Positions 41,301 to 52,700 of a stretch of 64,000 bases of DNA are shown here, piece after piece. A model generated the notes under the pieces. It searched no databases and was not told the origin of the DNA. It saw only the letters and a list, made by a program, of their open reading frames with translations. The position numbers and the translations under genes are program-made. Source of the DNA: Scatophagus argus (Eukaryota; Chordata; Actinopteri; Scatophagidae); contig NC_058515.1 in the NCBI RefSeq assembly GCF_020382885.2, forward strand, positions 9,655,223 through 9,719,222, given 5' to 3'. Position 1 is the first letter of the stretch. Every line of letters begins with the position of its first letter.

Positions 41301-44300
41301 TATGCTAATGCTCTCGCAAGGTTGCCTGTCGTTTTTTTTTTTTTTTTTTTTTTGATGAAAACCACATTGGAAATAAACCAGTGGGCTACATTGTTGTTTC
41401 ATCCTCTTCCTCAGATAAATTCACTCACTCACTCATACGTTATTTTTAAAAAGGATAGGTTGTACTTGATACTCCACTGCATTTTATCTGACTGCTATAG
41501 CTACTGGTTACTTTGAAGATTATACAAAAATCATGATCAGTTCCTAAACAAAACATGATGTATTGAGGCAGGTTGACCAGACCCACCCGGCTGCAACTTT
41601 GACAGCAACGAATCTGACTGTTTCTTTGATAACAATCTAAACTTTTATCCAAAATTCCATTTTTGGTCAGGTATGTTACAGCATGTTACCATGTAGTGTG
41701 GTGTCAAAGCAGATAAAAACGTCTTGTGCAATCAGGGAAATTTATCTTTCTCTTTCAGACGGTCTGAGTTCAGCTACAGAGCAGCAGCAGCACTGGAGCT
41801 GGTAAGTTTTTTTGCTCAGGGGCAAAGACGTTTGAACCCAGTTATTCCTGTTTTTTCTAAACTCCTGCATCTCCCTGCTGTCACATATAAATCACATTAA
41901 GATTCTCAGGGAGTGTTAAAGGAGCCAAGTGCTTCCTCTGGATAAGCTGTACGAGATGTGAAGAGTCTTCAGGTTAATGATTCACATTCATTCAATACCA
42001 TCAAGGAAGAGAAACGCATCATGTGACCTCTCTCAGATGAACAGATCTGAAACTGTAACGTGCGTGTGAGCGCAAACACACAACAGGGAATACACGTTAT
42101 CGCATCAAAGCAGAACAAGCAGTTGTTCTCTCCTGCTGTAGGACAATATGATGGGGAAGCAGCACTTGTGGCTACTTCCTGCTTACTGTCAGGTGAAAAT
42201 ATACCTCAAAAACCTGCCCACATCTCACTTCACGACAATTGATGCCTGTGAACCCTTCTGAAAGTAGAGCAGTGACTCAATTGTTTAAAAGTGTAGGTGT
42301 GTGTGTGTGTGTGTGTGTCTCACCTTCTCCAATCGTGTCTCGAGTTCGCTCACATCGTTTTGGACATCTTCGATTTCAGCTCTGAAACGCATACAAATAC
42401 AGACAGTTTTAACGTCGGGGTTAACACACGACTCCTTGTTTTCTGGGGAGAAATCGGCGCTAAACATTTTGTCAATTTGACAGAATTTGAAGTTAAGCGA
42501 AAGGCACGGCGATGTTAATGATCGACTGCTTATTGAAGCCATTTATGAGGAGATGCTGACAGTTTTCAGACTCCTCAGGTTTTAATTTTTACATCACTCT
42601 ACATTTGAATAATTTGGAACATTTTTTTCAAAAACTACTTTCTGACGTTTTATACATTAACGTTGTCTCGTTCAACACGTTTCTGTCAACTTCAGTATTC
42701 CCCATTTTCTTGCCAGCTGTGTGATTCTGTGCTGCAGGTTTTATTTTGTAGGTTACTATATATCATAATGATATCCTTACAGTATTCTTGTTTTATTATT
42801 TGCATTAAGAGCTTATAAACTTTTCCAGTAAAGACATAACAAGTAACAACACAAATCGATCAGTACAATGGAAATATTATCAAAATATGATAAATAAAAA
42901 GTGTAACTGAGATAATAAGTGCATGAAAAGTATTTAAATTGAAATGTACACATTTTAAATATAATTTGTAATCATTTTGTTAATTTTCACGGGTCAAAAT
43001 AATCCTTGTAACTCAAATTTAGTTTTTGAATTTTATCCTTTCATACATAATTTCTTTTTCAAAATGAGAAAACATGTGAGCCTGACACATACGATGCTGT
43101 TTATTTAGTGGTCTTAATGGCTCAGTGAAGCTAAAGAATTCACGGTACGTTAGATCAAAAAAATTCAAAAAATTCCCACATCTTTCAGTACTCATTTCGT
43201 TCAACTCCTACTTCTTGAACAACATTTTAAAAGACGTCCCCGTGTTTGGACGGATTCACAGGCCTGTGGACTGCAAATATTCAGTGGAGGTAGAAGAAAT
43301 ACATGAAGAAAGTTTAGTACAGCAATATTTTGGGTTACAACATTGTATTGCAAATACTAATCAAACTTTTTGCTTTTACAAGATTAAAACAGATGTTGGC
43401 AGTGTTTGCTTTTGGGATATACTGAAAAAAATGCACTAAATCCCAAATAGATGGTTAAAATCCAAAGTTTCTTGATCATACTGTGTCATGGGGGCTCTGG
43501 TGATTCCCACCAGTAGCATTCAGTGCTCAGTGATGTATTTAAACCCTTAAGTTTTGTGTTTGAATAGCCTTCTCAACCATCTCTCACTCGTTATCTGCAA
43601 AAGCGCCACAGAGGTCCTGCAGGCGGCTAATTTGACAGTTACTGGTGTAACAGTCAGTATGTCGTCTCTTCTCTTACCAGCAGCTCAGCCATGTGGTTTC
43701 CGCTGCCTTCCACCAACAGTACAGAGAGACAGAAAGAGAGACAGTGGAAGGAAAAAAAAGAGGTTGAGCAGATAGAGAGAGAGAGAAGAGAGGAGAGGAG
43801 AGGAGGGCCTGGACAGACAGTAACTATTTGTCTTTCTGTGTCTATTAGTGTGGGGACGTTTGAATCACAGTCTGAGGTCAACTTCTCTTTTAACCAAATG
43901 ACAAGTCAGCTAAAGGGGAGAAGGGAAGAAAGGAGAGGAAAATGAAATGAAAATGCCAACAGGAGGGCATTGGGGATAAAGATGAAAACATTCCTTCATT
44001 GAAGAGGCAACATGCCTTTCATTTACCTCTGAATTAGTGTCACATTTTTTTTTTTTTTGGACGAACGAGAGGAAGAAAGCAAATAGAGTCTGAGCTAAAG
44101 CTGAGTTTCCGCCGTGGTTCACCCCACAGAAAACAGACTTCCTGTCTCTCCTGTTGATCACCTCAGCACATCTCGTCTCACTTCCTGTTGGCCCTCCCAC
44201 CTCGCTGTTACCAAGCAACAGGAAGCAGCACATTTGAGTGTCTGTCCCGAGCTGTCGGTAGTTTTGATCTCTTTTTGTCCTCCTTCGTGTTCTCTGCTTA

Positions 44301-45299
44301 TCTGTTTGATTGACTGTTGTTGTGCGTGAGCCTTCCTCCCTCCATCCCTCCCTCCTTTCCTTCCCTTTCCCTCAGTGCTTCCTCAGCTCTGACACGAGAT
44401 CTAACCGCTGCATGCAGCTGCCACAACTCAGACTTTCCACCACTGTGCAGGCCTCATAACTCCAATAGGGCGGGGGGGGGGGGGGATTGAAGGATTGAAA
44501 TATGCCAGATCAGCTGGTGGAGTGGAGAGACACTGTGACTGCAGACAGGATGCCAACAACTGTCAGGCCAGGACACACCCAAGTTCTGCCAAACTGTCTT
44601 GAGCCACTTGCAAAACCAATTTACTGACACTTCCCTTTTGATTACACCAGATGCTGACGCTGTGATGAAAGACAATTGACTGTAGGCTCGGCATGACATG
44701 CAGAAGAGCTACAGTGTTGGCGCAGTTAGGACCTTCAGAGGCTTAAAAAGGAGACAGTGAGTGGCTCTTTGCATGGGTCAGGAAGGTTGCCATGTGTGCA
44801 ATACACATGCAAAAGCCCTTGTTTCTAATGCAACGTGTTGAATGACAACACTGAATTTCCTGGGCTAAATGTAAGCTTTCTGTGCCTCCATGACATGTTG
44901 ACAAGCACCAACATCAGACCTCAGATCAGTGCTTTCAGCCCTGCAGGCCTGCATGTAGTGTCCCATTCCTTTTATTCACCCTGACACTTGCAGTGACATG
45001 ACATGGCTTGACCTCAGACCTAGAAAGGGCCGCTTACTGTTGGCATCAGCAGTTCAAACTGACCAATAAAGAAACATTAAATGCATTAAAGGTAATTTTT
45101 GCAGTTTAAGGTTACCTTAACACGAGGACATTGCAGTATAGAGCTTCACAGAAGAATCTTAAAGAACTTAAAGAGTGTATTGCTTTTCCCATCAATATAA
45201 AGGAGTTTGTGCACCTTTTCAAAACAGATTTTGGTGAAACTCTTACCTGAAGCGCGGAGAGTCTTTCAAACACTCCTCAAAGTCCAGTTTGACTGTCAT
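28334..45299 (-). CDS. acap1: ArfGAP with coiled-coil, ankyrin repeat and PH domains 1
   Basis: Twenty-three coding exons (transcript order): 45299-45247, 42381-42324, 40283-40164, 39602-39549, 39349-39291, 38614-38431, 38054-38010, 37821-37726, 36177-36103, 35994-35882, 35756-35705, 35588-35488, 35258-35147, 34997-34789, 34709-34640, 34459-34365, 32810-32617, 32170-32120, 31892-31717, 31446-31337, 30264-30154, 30063-30002 (or 29954), 28431-28334; all in phase, 765 aa. Start MTVKLDFEECLKDSPRF is typical of ACAP1. Order: BAR (1 to about 230), PH (about 267-362, EGYLYKRASNAFKTWS), ArfGAP (about 402-520; CCDC, 16 residues, CIVC, then GIHRSLG with the arginine finger), basic/Pro linker, ankyrin repeats (about 615-715; ALAHGADVNWVN, NGRGPLHHATILGHTG), C-terminal YQDIFRDFSHMASNNPEKL. 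Family role: Arf6 GTPase activation and cargo recycling at endosomal tubules. All key residues are intact. Introns carry microsatellites and a Tc1-like element. Confidence 0.94.
31089..31122. repeat. (GT)n-(AT)n compound microsatellite in an acap1 intron
   Basis: About 13 GT units followed by several AT units. Confidence 0.9.
34775..34787. repeat. Short (GT)n abutting an acap1 splice donor
   Basis: On the acap1 strand this reads (AC)n and starts inside the donor of the exon 34997-34789 (CAG|GTACACACAC). Confidence 0.85.
35101..35138. repeat. (GT)19 microsatellite beside acap1 exon 35147-35258
   Basis: On the transcript this is (AC)n starting 8 nt after the exon boundary. It is complementary to the (AC)n at 35261-35301 on the other side of the same 112 bp exon. 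Confidence 0.92.
35261..35301. repeat. (AC)20 microsatellite at the acceptor of acap1 exon 35147-35258
   Basis: On the transcript this is a (GU)n tract running straight into the TAG acceptor, where a polypyrimidine tract would normally be. Confidence 0.92.
39663..40132 (-). mobile_element. Tc1/mariner-like element, truncated transposase remnant
   Basis: The ends are imperfect inverted repeats: the left end reads AAAAGTATTGGGACAC and the right end reads GTGTCCCAATACTTTTGG, each flanked by TA as expected for Tc1/mariner insertion. A minus-strand open stretch (about 40072-39734) encodes a peptide with SPDFNPIQHLWDELERKLW, the C-terminal part of a Tc1-type DDE transposase catalytic domain. At about 470 bp it cannot encode a full transposase (about 340 aa) and is non-autonomous. 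It lies in an acap1 intron, opposite in orientation to nothing functional. A shorter relative lies at 56153-56413. Confidence 0.8.
42297..42318. repeat. (GT)11 microsatellite beside acap1 second-exon donor
   Basis: On the acap1 strand this reads (AC)n beginning about 5 nt after the donor of exon 42381-42324. Confidence 0.9.
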
Positions 45300-45800
45300 C
45301 CTTCTGTTGTTGCAGATGCAGAAACGCTACACTGAATTTCTCTTCAGTCTTCCTCAGCCTGTCAAGAAGAAACTAAACCTTTTTTTGTTTTTTTTTTAAC
45401 GCTCCACGCCGGCAGCTCGGCTCATTATCCAAGTCGAACCTTTTCTCCTTCTTTCTTCATTCACGATTTGTATTCCTCCCGCGGCTCGTCCTGCTCACTT
45501 TTCTTCTCAGCTGAAGAGGGGACACCGTGTGCCTGATCTGAACGTCCCCTGTCGCACATCCACGCCAAAAGACGACTTGTCACCGCTCATGAATGAGCGC
45601 AGGGGGTCGTCATCTGCTTTACCATTTTATAGGGCAGTTTTATCCGTGCGCCCGGTAGGAGAGGATGCTGCGAAGAGGCGTACGCAAAGTTTCGTCGGGG
45701 ATAAAGTATCCTTATTGATCGACGTTCCCAAGAGAAGAGGATCAAGTCAGACTGCAGCCGGCGGATTGGATGTTTCCTCCCGAGGGTACAGAGTGGAGTC
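45300..45800 (-). promoter_or_regulatory. acap1: acap1 5'UTR and presumed promoter region
   Basis: This is the sequence immediately upstream of the acap1 start codon at 45299. It is moderately GC-rich with several CpGs and contains no coding sequence. I cannot place a TATA box or start site with confidence. Confidence 0.35.
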
Positions 45801-45803
45801 CGA

Positions 45804-45818
45804 CTCTCTCTCCCTCTC

Positions 45819-45861
<43 letters not shown>

Positions 45862-45916
45862 GTCTCTCTCTCTCTGTGTCTGTCTCCACACACACACACA
45901 CACGCGCGCGCGCGCG
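45804..45916. repeat. Compound (CT)n-(CA)n-(CG)n tract
   Basis: Roughly 80 bp of interrupted CT repeats, then (CA)8 (45887-45902), then (CG)7 (45903-45916). The first part is homopurine/homopyrimidine; the second is alternating purine-pyrimidine. Confidence 0.93.
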
Positions 45917-46319
45917 AGGTCCACCCCCCTCTCACATCTCACTATTTCCGGGTTTCTTACTCATGGCAAATTGTGGTTTTTGAAATAGGAAACAAAATGA
46001 GATGTTAAACTAAAAAGTCCCTAATATGAATTCTGGACCAAATTAACTTGGCTGCTTCATGAAAATATGAAGATTAACGTGGAAACCCCCCCCCCTCGTT
46101 TGTGTTTTCTCTGCGTTGCTGTTTGTGTTTGCGTCTTTTCAGTTTCAGCGAAATGTAAGCTTCACTGGCACAGGGACTGGGTGTGTATTCTCGTCTGACA
46201 ACCTCGTCTGTTTTGCTTTTGTTGAGGTGTGACAAAGGCCGACTATAAACCACCATCTGAGAACAAATCCATTCTATGGAAGTTCATTCCTGCCGAGTAA
46301 GGGAAGAAAATAGATTCAA

Positions 46320-46760
46320 AGTGGCACATGACGTGAGGTGAAAATTCATGTCACATGTCAAGTCGAAATTGTGAGACTTCAGGTGAAAAATTCAAACTCA
46401 CTAATAAAAACCATGAGATAGTCAGTCCATGATGAGATAGTAAGTTAAAATGTTTAATTGCTAAATAAAAACTCTGACTTACAGAGTTGAAATCATGAGA
46501 TGATAAATAAAAACTAAGACACACACCTCTAAATTATGAGATTATGCTGTGTGAAGATTATGAATGAGCTACCGAGTGAAAACATACTTTACTAAATCAA
46601 AATGTGAGATATCAAGTCAAAAGCAAGACTTAAATTAGAAATATAAAATGGAAATGCACCTGACTAAATCAAAACATAACCTACTAAATCAAGACTTACT
46701 GGGTCAACAACATGAGTCACTAAGGCAAAGATTATAAGTCGAGATTATGAACTGACCCTG
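46320..46760. repeat. Degenerate AT-rich minisatellite
   Basis: Words such as CATGAGAT, TTATGAGAT, AAGTCAAAA and CTAAATCAAAA recur at irregular spacing of roughly 20-30 bp, consistent with a decayed tandem array. The unit was judged by eye. Confidence 0.5.
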
Positions 46761-47043
46761 TCTAAACACTTTAATTTGCTTTTGGGATTTTGTGTGTGTG
46801 TATGTTTTTCTCTGGCAGAAAGTGGCTTCTGAGTTTCACAGGTAGGTCTTGTAGAAACTCAAAACAACCCATGTCAAGGTGTTGGGCAACTTTAAATAAG
46901 CGCCCTGCACTTTGTCATCACCAGCACCACCTCAGACTGCAGTCAGACACTGAAACCTGTGGTTGATTCCTGGGCAGGGAAGCATAATTACAGCATCTCA
47001 GCTTGGCTTGCCTGTCTGCGCGCGTTACTTCTCTGTGTTGTCA

Positions 47044-47103
<60 letters not shown>

Positions 47104-47143
47104 GATCGATCTATCTATCGATCTATCTATCTATCTATCGATC
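47044..47143. repeat. (TATC)n tetranucleotide microsatellite
   Basis: About 25 units, with a few TCGA interruptions towards the right end that should stabilise that half. Confidence 0.95.
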
Positions 47144-47149
47144 CATGTG

Positions 47150-49120
47150 TGTGACACCCCCTGCTGGTCAGACACAGCCACTGCAGGCTTGCAGTGCCTG
47201 ACCATCTAACCGGAAAACGTTTTCTTCCTTCACTTCTGTTCATCTCTTGGATCATCTTTTATTTTCTTCCCAGCGTGAGTCTATCTGTCAGAGAGGATCA
47301 CAGCACCGGTGATGTCTCCACGGACCGCCGAATGGAAATATCACATGCCCTTAGACGTCAGACAAAGGGCGTAGTTAGGACTGTTGTGTTGCTAAGTTGC
47401 TTCGTCAAAATAAACAGTCTGGAGATGTTCTGTCCAAACAAAGAGATTCGTAAAATATTATGGCGAAGAAAGATAGGTTAAAAAGAAACACAATTCAGCT
47501 CCGGGATCAGATTTTATGTAACTTTGTGAAATGTACAACTAAGAATATCAGTTAACTTTTCCTTTATGAACTTTAGATTCATCAAAATGCTTTGCTGTGT
47601 CTTTCCCTTTCCCCAGCTCTCCCTTTAGAAAAATCTGTCCACACTCCAAGACGCGCTGGAGAGTCAGGAGCGCAGCGCTGCGCCAAAAAAATGGTGGGCG
47701 TGTGCGTAAATGGCGCACGCAAGGAGCGCAGCAAAGTCAGACACTCAAGACAGACAGGCGGTTCTGAAAGAGTAATTAAACAGCTGTTTTTCTCAGGTTA
47801 AATTTGACTGCTATACAGGCTCTTATTTGTCTTTGACAGGAGATTCCCCACGCATCTGCCCAAGTGTCAAAGCAGAAACAGTTTCAGGTATCATGGGTTT
47901 TTCAAAATAAAAGCCTGGATGGCATTTGTAGAAAACATTTGACCTGTAGCACCTTTTAATCTCAACTGTGCCCTCAAGAACGGTATTGCCTCACCATCTA
48001 TAGCAGGGACCGGGTTGTTACGGCATAGCTACTTAGAAATAAAATATTTGCTATATTACACACATTAACCTGCTTGGGGCTCGGTGCAAAAAATGCACTG
48101 TAGGCCCCCTTTTTACACTTTGCTAAAACACAAATGTGTTTAAGATGATGCACAGTGTAGGTGACTGCATTCAACTGGAGTGTTAAAAGTATCAAAACGA
48201 GATTTCAAGGATGTCCTGGTTAAGCTGCTGACCATAAACAACTGCGACATCCTCAGTTCATGTCAGGTCAATGACATTTTGCTACATGTCACTCCCCCCA
48301 TTCTCTCCCTCCCCTAATTTCCCATCATTTCTGCACTGTCAGTTATTAAATAAAGGCACAAAAATGCCAAAAAGACAAGTTAGATTTCCTTCTACAAGAC
48401 AAGCACGCTGACTCCGATTACAAAGAGTCATAAGATCCTGTTGTGCAGCTTTATCTTATCACATGATCTTCCTCAAAAGTGGGAGTTCAGTCTCAAATTT
48501 TAAACCAACATGGATGAGGAAGAAAATATGGAAATGTTAACATCCACATCTCTATGACAACTGTGCGAACTCCATCTGCTGCTGGAGGCCACAGTCGCTA
48601 AGCGGACCTTGTGGTGAGATTGTTTGGCCATCTGCTCTTCAATCTTAACAGGAAACTTTTAATTTTTTCCTGTAACTGACATTTTTTTCCATCTTTTCTC
48701 AGTATCTTTATGTCAAAAGTGCTCTGAAAATCGCTGAATCACAGAAAACACAGAGATACTGGAAAATACCTTGACCTACTAACAGATTGATGAGGTAACC
48801 AGCGCTTAAATTGGAACACATTTTTAAAGAAACAGTCAACCTACATGTAAATTTGACCGTTATCTAAAACGCAACCTGCCTTTTGCTCTTACTTTGAAGG
48901 ACCTCTGTAGCGTTTCCGGTACACCTGCAGCTTTGCCTCTATTTAACTTGACGCGCCTCTCCTCCGCGCAGTCTCGCATTGAGGGTGAAGCCGCATAAAC
49001 GCGTTTGCATAACGCGGGCGTGAAGTGCCCCATGTAGTGGAACGGAGGGGCTTCAGGAGGTGGGTTACCGGCTTCACACCGAGCCTGGCTCTCAGGCACC
49101 CGGTGGGGAAGGAGAGAAAC
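47150..49120. other. Intergenic region and agfg2 promoter side
   Basis: No coding exon is recognisable from 47150 to 48900. A TATTTAA near 48939 and a GC-rich stretch up to 49120 are the likely agfg2 promoter and leader; acap1 and agfg2 are divergently arranged about 3.8 kb apart (start codon to start codon). Confidence 0.35.
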
Positions 49121-49707
49121 ATGTCGAACCGAAAGCACCGGGACAACCAGGAGATCTGCGCCCGCAAGGTCCGGGAGCTGGCCCAGTCCGGAGTAAACAA
49201 ACACTGCTTCGAGTGCAACCAGCCCGGGGTTACTTACACCGACATCACAGTGGGCAGTTTCGTGTGCACGTCGTGTTCCGGAATGCTGTGAGTAAGGAAA
49301 ACAAAACAACAAAAAAAAAACATCCTGCCGCGCCTCCTGGGCTTATTTACTGCACATTTTAGCATCAGTGTGAGGACAAACACATACTGATGGAGCGGTG
49401 GAGTAAAAGTGGCAGGCCTTTGATTACACCATGCGCCACGCAGAGCCAGATTTACTGTGCATTATTTTCTTTTTCCCAGGGAGTGTTGGTGTGATGGTGG
49501 CGGTGGTGGTGGTGCAGCAGCCGAGGTTGTGTGCGCAAATTAATTTACGCAGTGTCCACCTCTTTCCTCTCTCTCTCTCTGTCTCTCTCTCTCTCGCGTG
49601 TCTTCCAACAGCTTCTTAAACGACAGACCGATAGTTGGTCATTTTCCAGCTCTGAGTTACGGTTTATTTCGTCATGGTGCAGGTTTGACACTACAATCCC
49701 CTCCCTC

Positions 49708-49743
<36 letters not shown>

Positions 49744-49767
49744 GGCTCCTCTCCAATGTGGGCGCGA

Positions 49768-49799
<32 letters not shown>

Positions 49800-52700
49800 A
49801 CATTTTGTTCTGCATGTTCAGCTCAGTCCTAACACTCCCCAGGAAGACGGTTTCAGCACTTTATTGTGCAATCTTGCACACAGTAGTGTCCCATTTTGCC
49901 CCCAGCCCCCCAACCCCACCCTCCTCCTCCTCCTCCTCCTCCTCCTCCACCCCTCAGCATGGACACAGTAAGAGCTTATGGTTAGTGGGAACATGCATTG
50001 CTCTGTCACCAAGGTGTGTGTGTGTGTGTGATACCTTATTTCACACCAGTCCTGCCTGAATTCACAGCCACGTGCCAGATGTGTCTTCTCCCACCTTGCT
50101 GTGTCCACCTTGTCCCGTCTCAGGGGCGAGAATTGACCACGTATCTTTCATTTTTCATTTTATGCCTCACTTGCCTCTTCTGTCTCTCCCTGTCTGTCCT
50201 CTTTGTGTCCCAGGAGAGGCCTCAACCCTCCCCACAGAGTCAAGTCTATCTCAATGACAACCTTCTCCCAACAGGAAGTGGAATTCCTCCAAAACCATGG
50301 CAACGAGGTGAGTGACACTCACTCCCCTGTAGCCATGAGCTGCAGCTTATCAGTCCCTGTTTGTTTTGGTACAAGTTCAGGTTTTAAACTCACACTCTGG
50401 TACTGATATGTAATATGAAGTCTCCCTCATGGCGACCAGTAGAACCAGTCTTTGTGGTCGGGTTTTTTTTGGGAAAAATGCAACTGGCCAGCTCGCACGG
50501 TGCCAAGAAACAAAAGGATCGGCACTGTCTGACCCACCCAAACCACCAGCTGTTCCCTCTGTGTGTTCAGGCCAGTGGTTCCCAAGCTTTTCTAAACCAG
50601 GGCGATCCGCTCAGCGCAAAGGATCCATATTGAAAGTGCTCATGTGCTGATTTTATTGCTGGTTAATCTGGTGAATATTTTCTAAGTTCAGGTCTATGAT
50701 GTGTCAGAAAATATCTTCAAATAGCTTTTCTGTTTCGTAGACTGTTTGAAATTCCAAATTATTCGCAAAAGGCAAACAGGAATTGAGAAGAACTGGAGTG
50801 ATTAAATATTTACTCTGTGTGCTCGAAAATCTATTATTATAATAATCACCAAATTATTTTCTGTATTGTCAAATATTAATATGGGCCTCAAAAATCCAGT
50901 ATCAGTTGATCCACTGTAAATTTTTGCTGTTTATTGCTCATTTCCTGTATTTTAAATGAAAATGTCACCTCATGTTTTATATGCGGTGGAACCTTTTTTT
51001 AAAAGATGGACCCATTTAGGGAGCCACTGGTGTGGGCAGCACTCAGTCCCGAGCTTATATCACACAGGTAAAGGGTGAAGTGTTTCACCTGTAAAGATGA
51101 GTGCTGACCGTTTTTATCAGCTCTATGGTGGCCAGGATGTGTGTCTGTGTGTCAGGTACAATGTGAGGAGAGGCAGGAGTGTGTGTGTGCAATGCAGCTT
51201 TTTTTTTTTCCCTTTTCCTCTCCACATCATCCTCTGAAGAGCAATCCGGCCGGTCATGATTCATTGAATTATTTGCCGCCCTCTGAATATTGAGTCACAG
51301 ATGATGTCCGTGTTGTTCTCTTAGGCTGTCAAACAAACGCAGAAGTTGGTGTTGCTGTATGACCTGCCACCGTCTCAGGTAGAATGTGTGTGTGTGTGTG
51401 TGTTTTCAGGTCGGCAGGAGGACTTGGCTATGTGTGTTTGACCCAAAGACGGACGGCTGCTCCGACATGAAGGACTCTCAGAAGTTCAAAGAGTTCCTCC
51501 AGGACAAATATGAGAAGAAAAAGTGGTGAGAATTTTGGTGTGACATGTTAGTGTGATCAGACTTTAGTGCTGCGGGCTTACAGATGTATGGGACAGCAGC
51601 TAGCAGTGATTTTGTATGCTTTAATCTCTAACTAATATGTTAGCACGCTGGCGTTTAGCTCATAGCACCACTGTGCCTCAGCATTAAAAGTTTAAAATAT
51701 TGATGAATTGTCCAAAAATTGTTACAGAAGAATTTTCTGTTGATTTTCTTAACAACTGATTGATAAGAAACTATTTCAGCTCTCTGGAAGTGGAAAGAGC
51801 ATAACAGGGAACAATTAGGCCCAAACAACTTAAGGCATTTGTTCCAGATTTAGACAACTACAAACTGAGACGCCGTAGCTCAACGCTGCTTTCACGGTGG
51901 GAATAAAAGAGCACTTATTGTTTTGGATTTAGTTTCAAGTCCTGGAAAGGCTCTTTGTTGTGGTGTTTGATCGGTGGGTAACTGATTAAATGTCAGGCCC
52001 TATTTGTGCTTTTTTTATGGGTCCAGTTAGTCACACATTCTCATTTTAACAGCATTAAGTGACCCGTCTCTTTCAGGCATTATTCTAAAAGCAAGAACCG
52101 CAGGGACGTCGAGGGTCCGTGGAGCCCGGGGGTCCAGGCCATGCCTGCTTCCCACGGTCCCTTAGTGAACCAGGCCCCGTCCCATAACCTGCCCCCCAAC
52201 GCCAGGTCCACAAGACCACTGGTGAGAGACCTTAATGTGTCCCTATTGTGCATGTAATAAACTGAGAGAATGAGGACTGAAGTGAGAAAGTGGGTGCACA
52301 TGGTAAAAAAAATAAATAAAAAAAAGAGGAAGTGAGAAAGATAGAAGTAGTTCAAAGTGTCCAAAAAAGAAGAACAGAAGAGAAGGTGAAGAAACGACCT
52401 GAATTCACTTCCGCACTGCAGCTCAGAGACAAAAACTGATGGGTCGGACGGCGAGAAGTCCAGGTAGCTTCGACATCAAAGCTGCTGCTGATGAATTATT
52501 GAGAAAGCATGAAAAAGACTCGCTTCTTCTCCCTTTGTGTCTCTCTTTTTACCTTTTTACCCACCTTCTTTCTTTCCTTTCCGCCTCGCCCCGTAGTCTC
52601 AGTCCCAGTTGCCGTCATGGGATCGAGCTCCTGCGATCTCGCCTGCCGACATGCGGACGGACGTGTTCACGGCTCGTCCATCGCGCTCCCAGAGCTTCAG

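Noticed and set aside
28334-45299. Calling the ArfGAP-ankyrin gene acap2 or acap3
   Set aside because: The start MTVKLDFEECLKDSPRFR, the short linker between ArfGAP and ankyrin repeats, and the 17p13-type neighbours fit ACAP1.
45587-45988. Open frames in the CT/CA/CG tract
   Set aside because: They are translations of low-complexity dinucleotide repeats (Ser-Leu or Arg-Glu runs) with no other support.
46959-47209. Open frames with Tyr-Leu-Ser-Ile repeats
   Set aside because: They translate the (TATC)n microsatellite.
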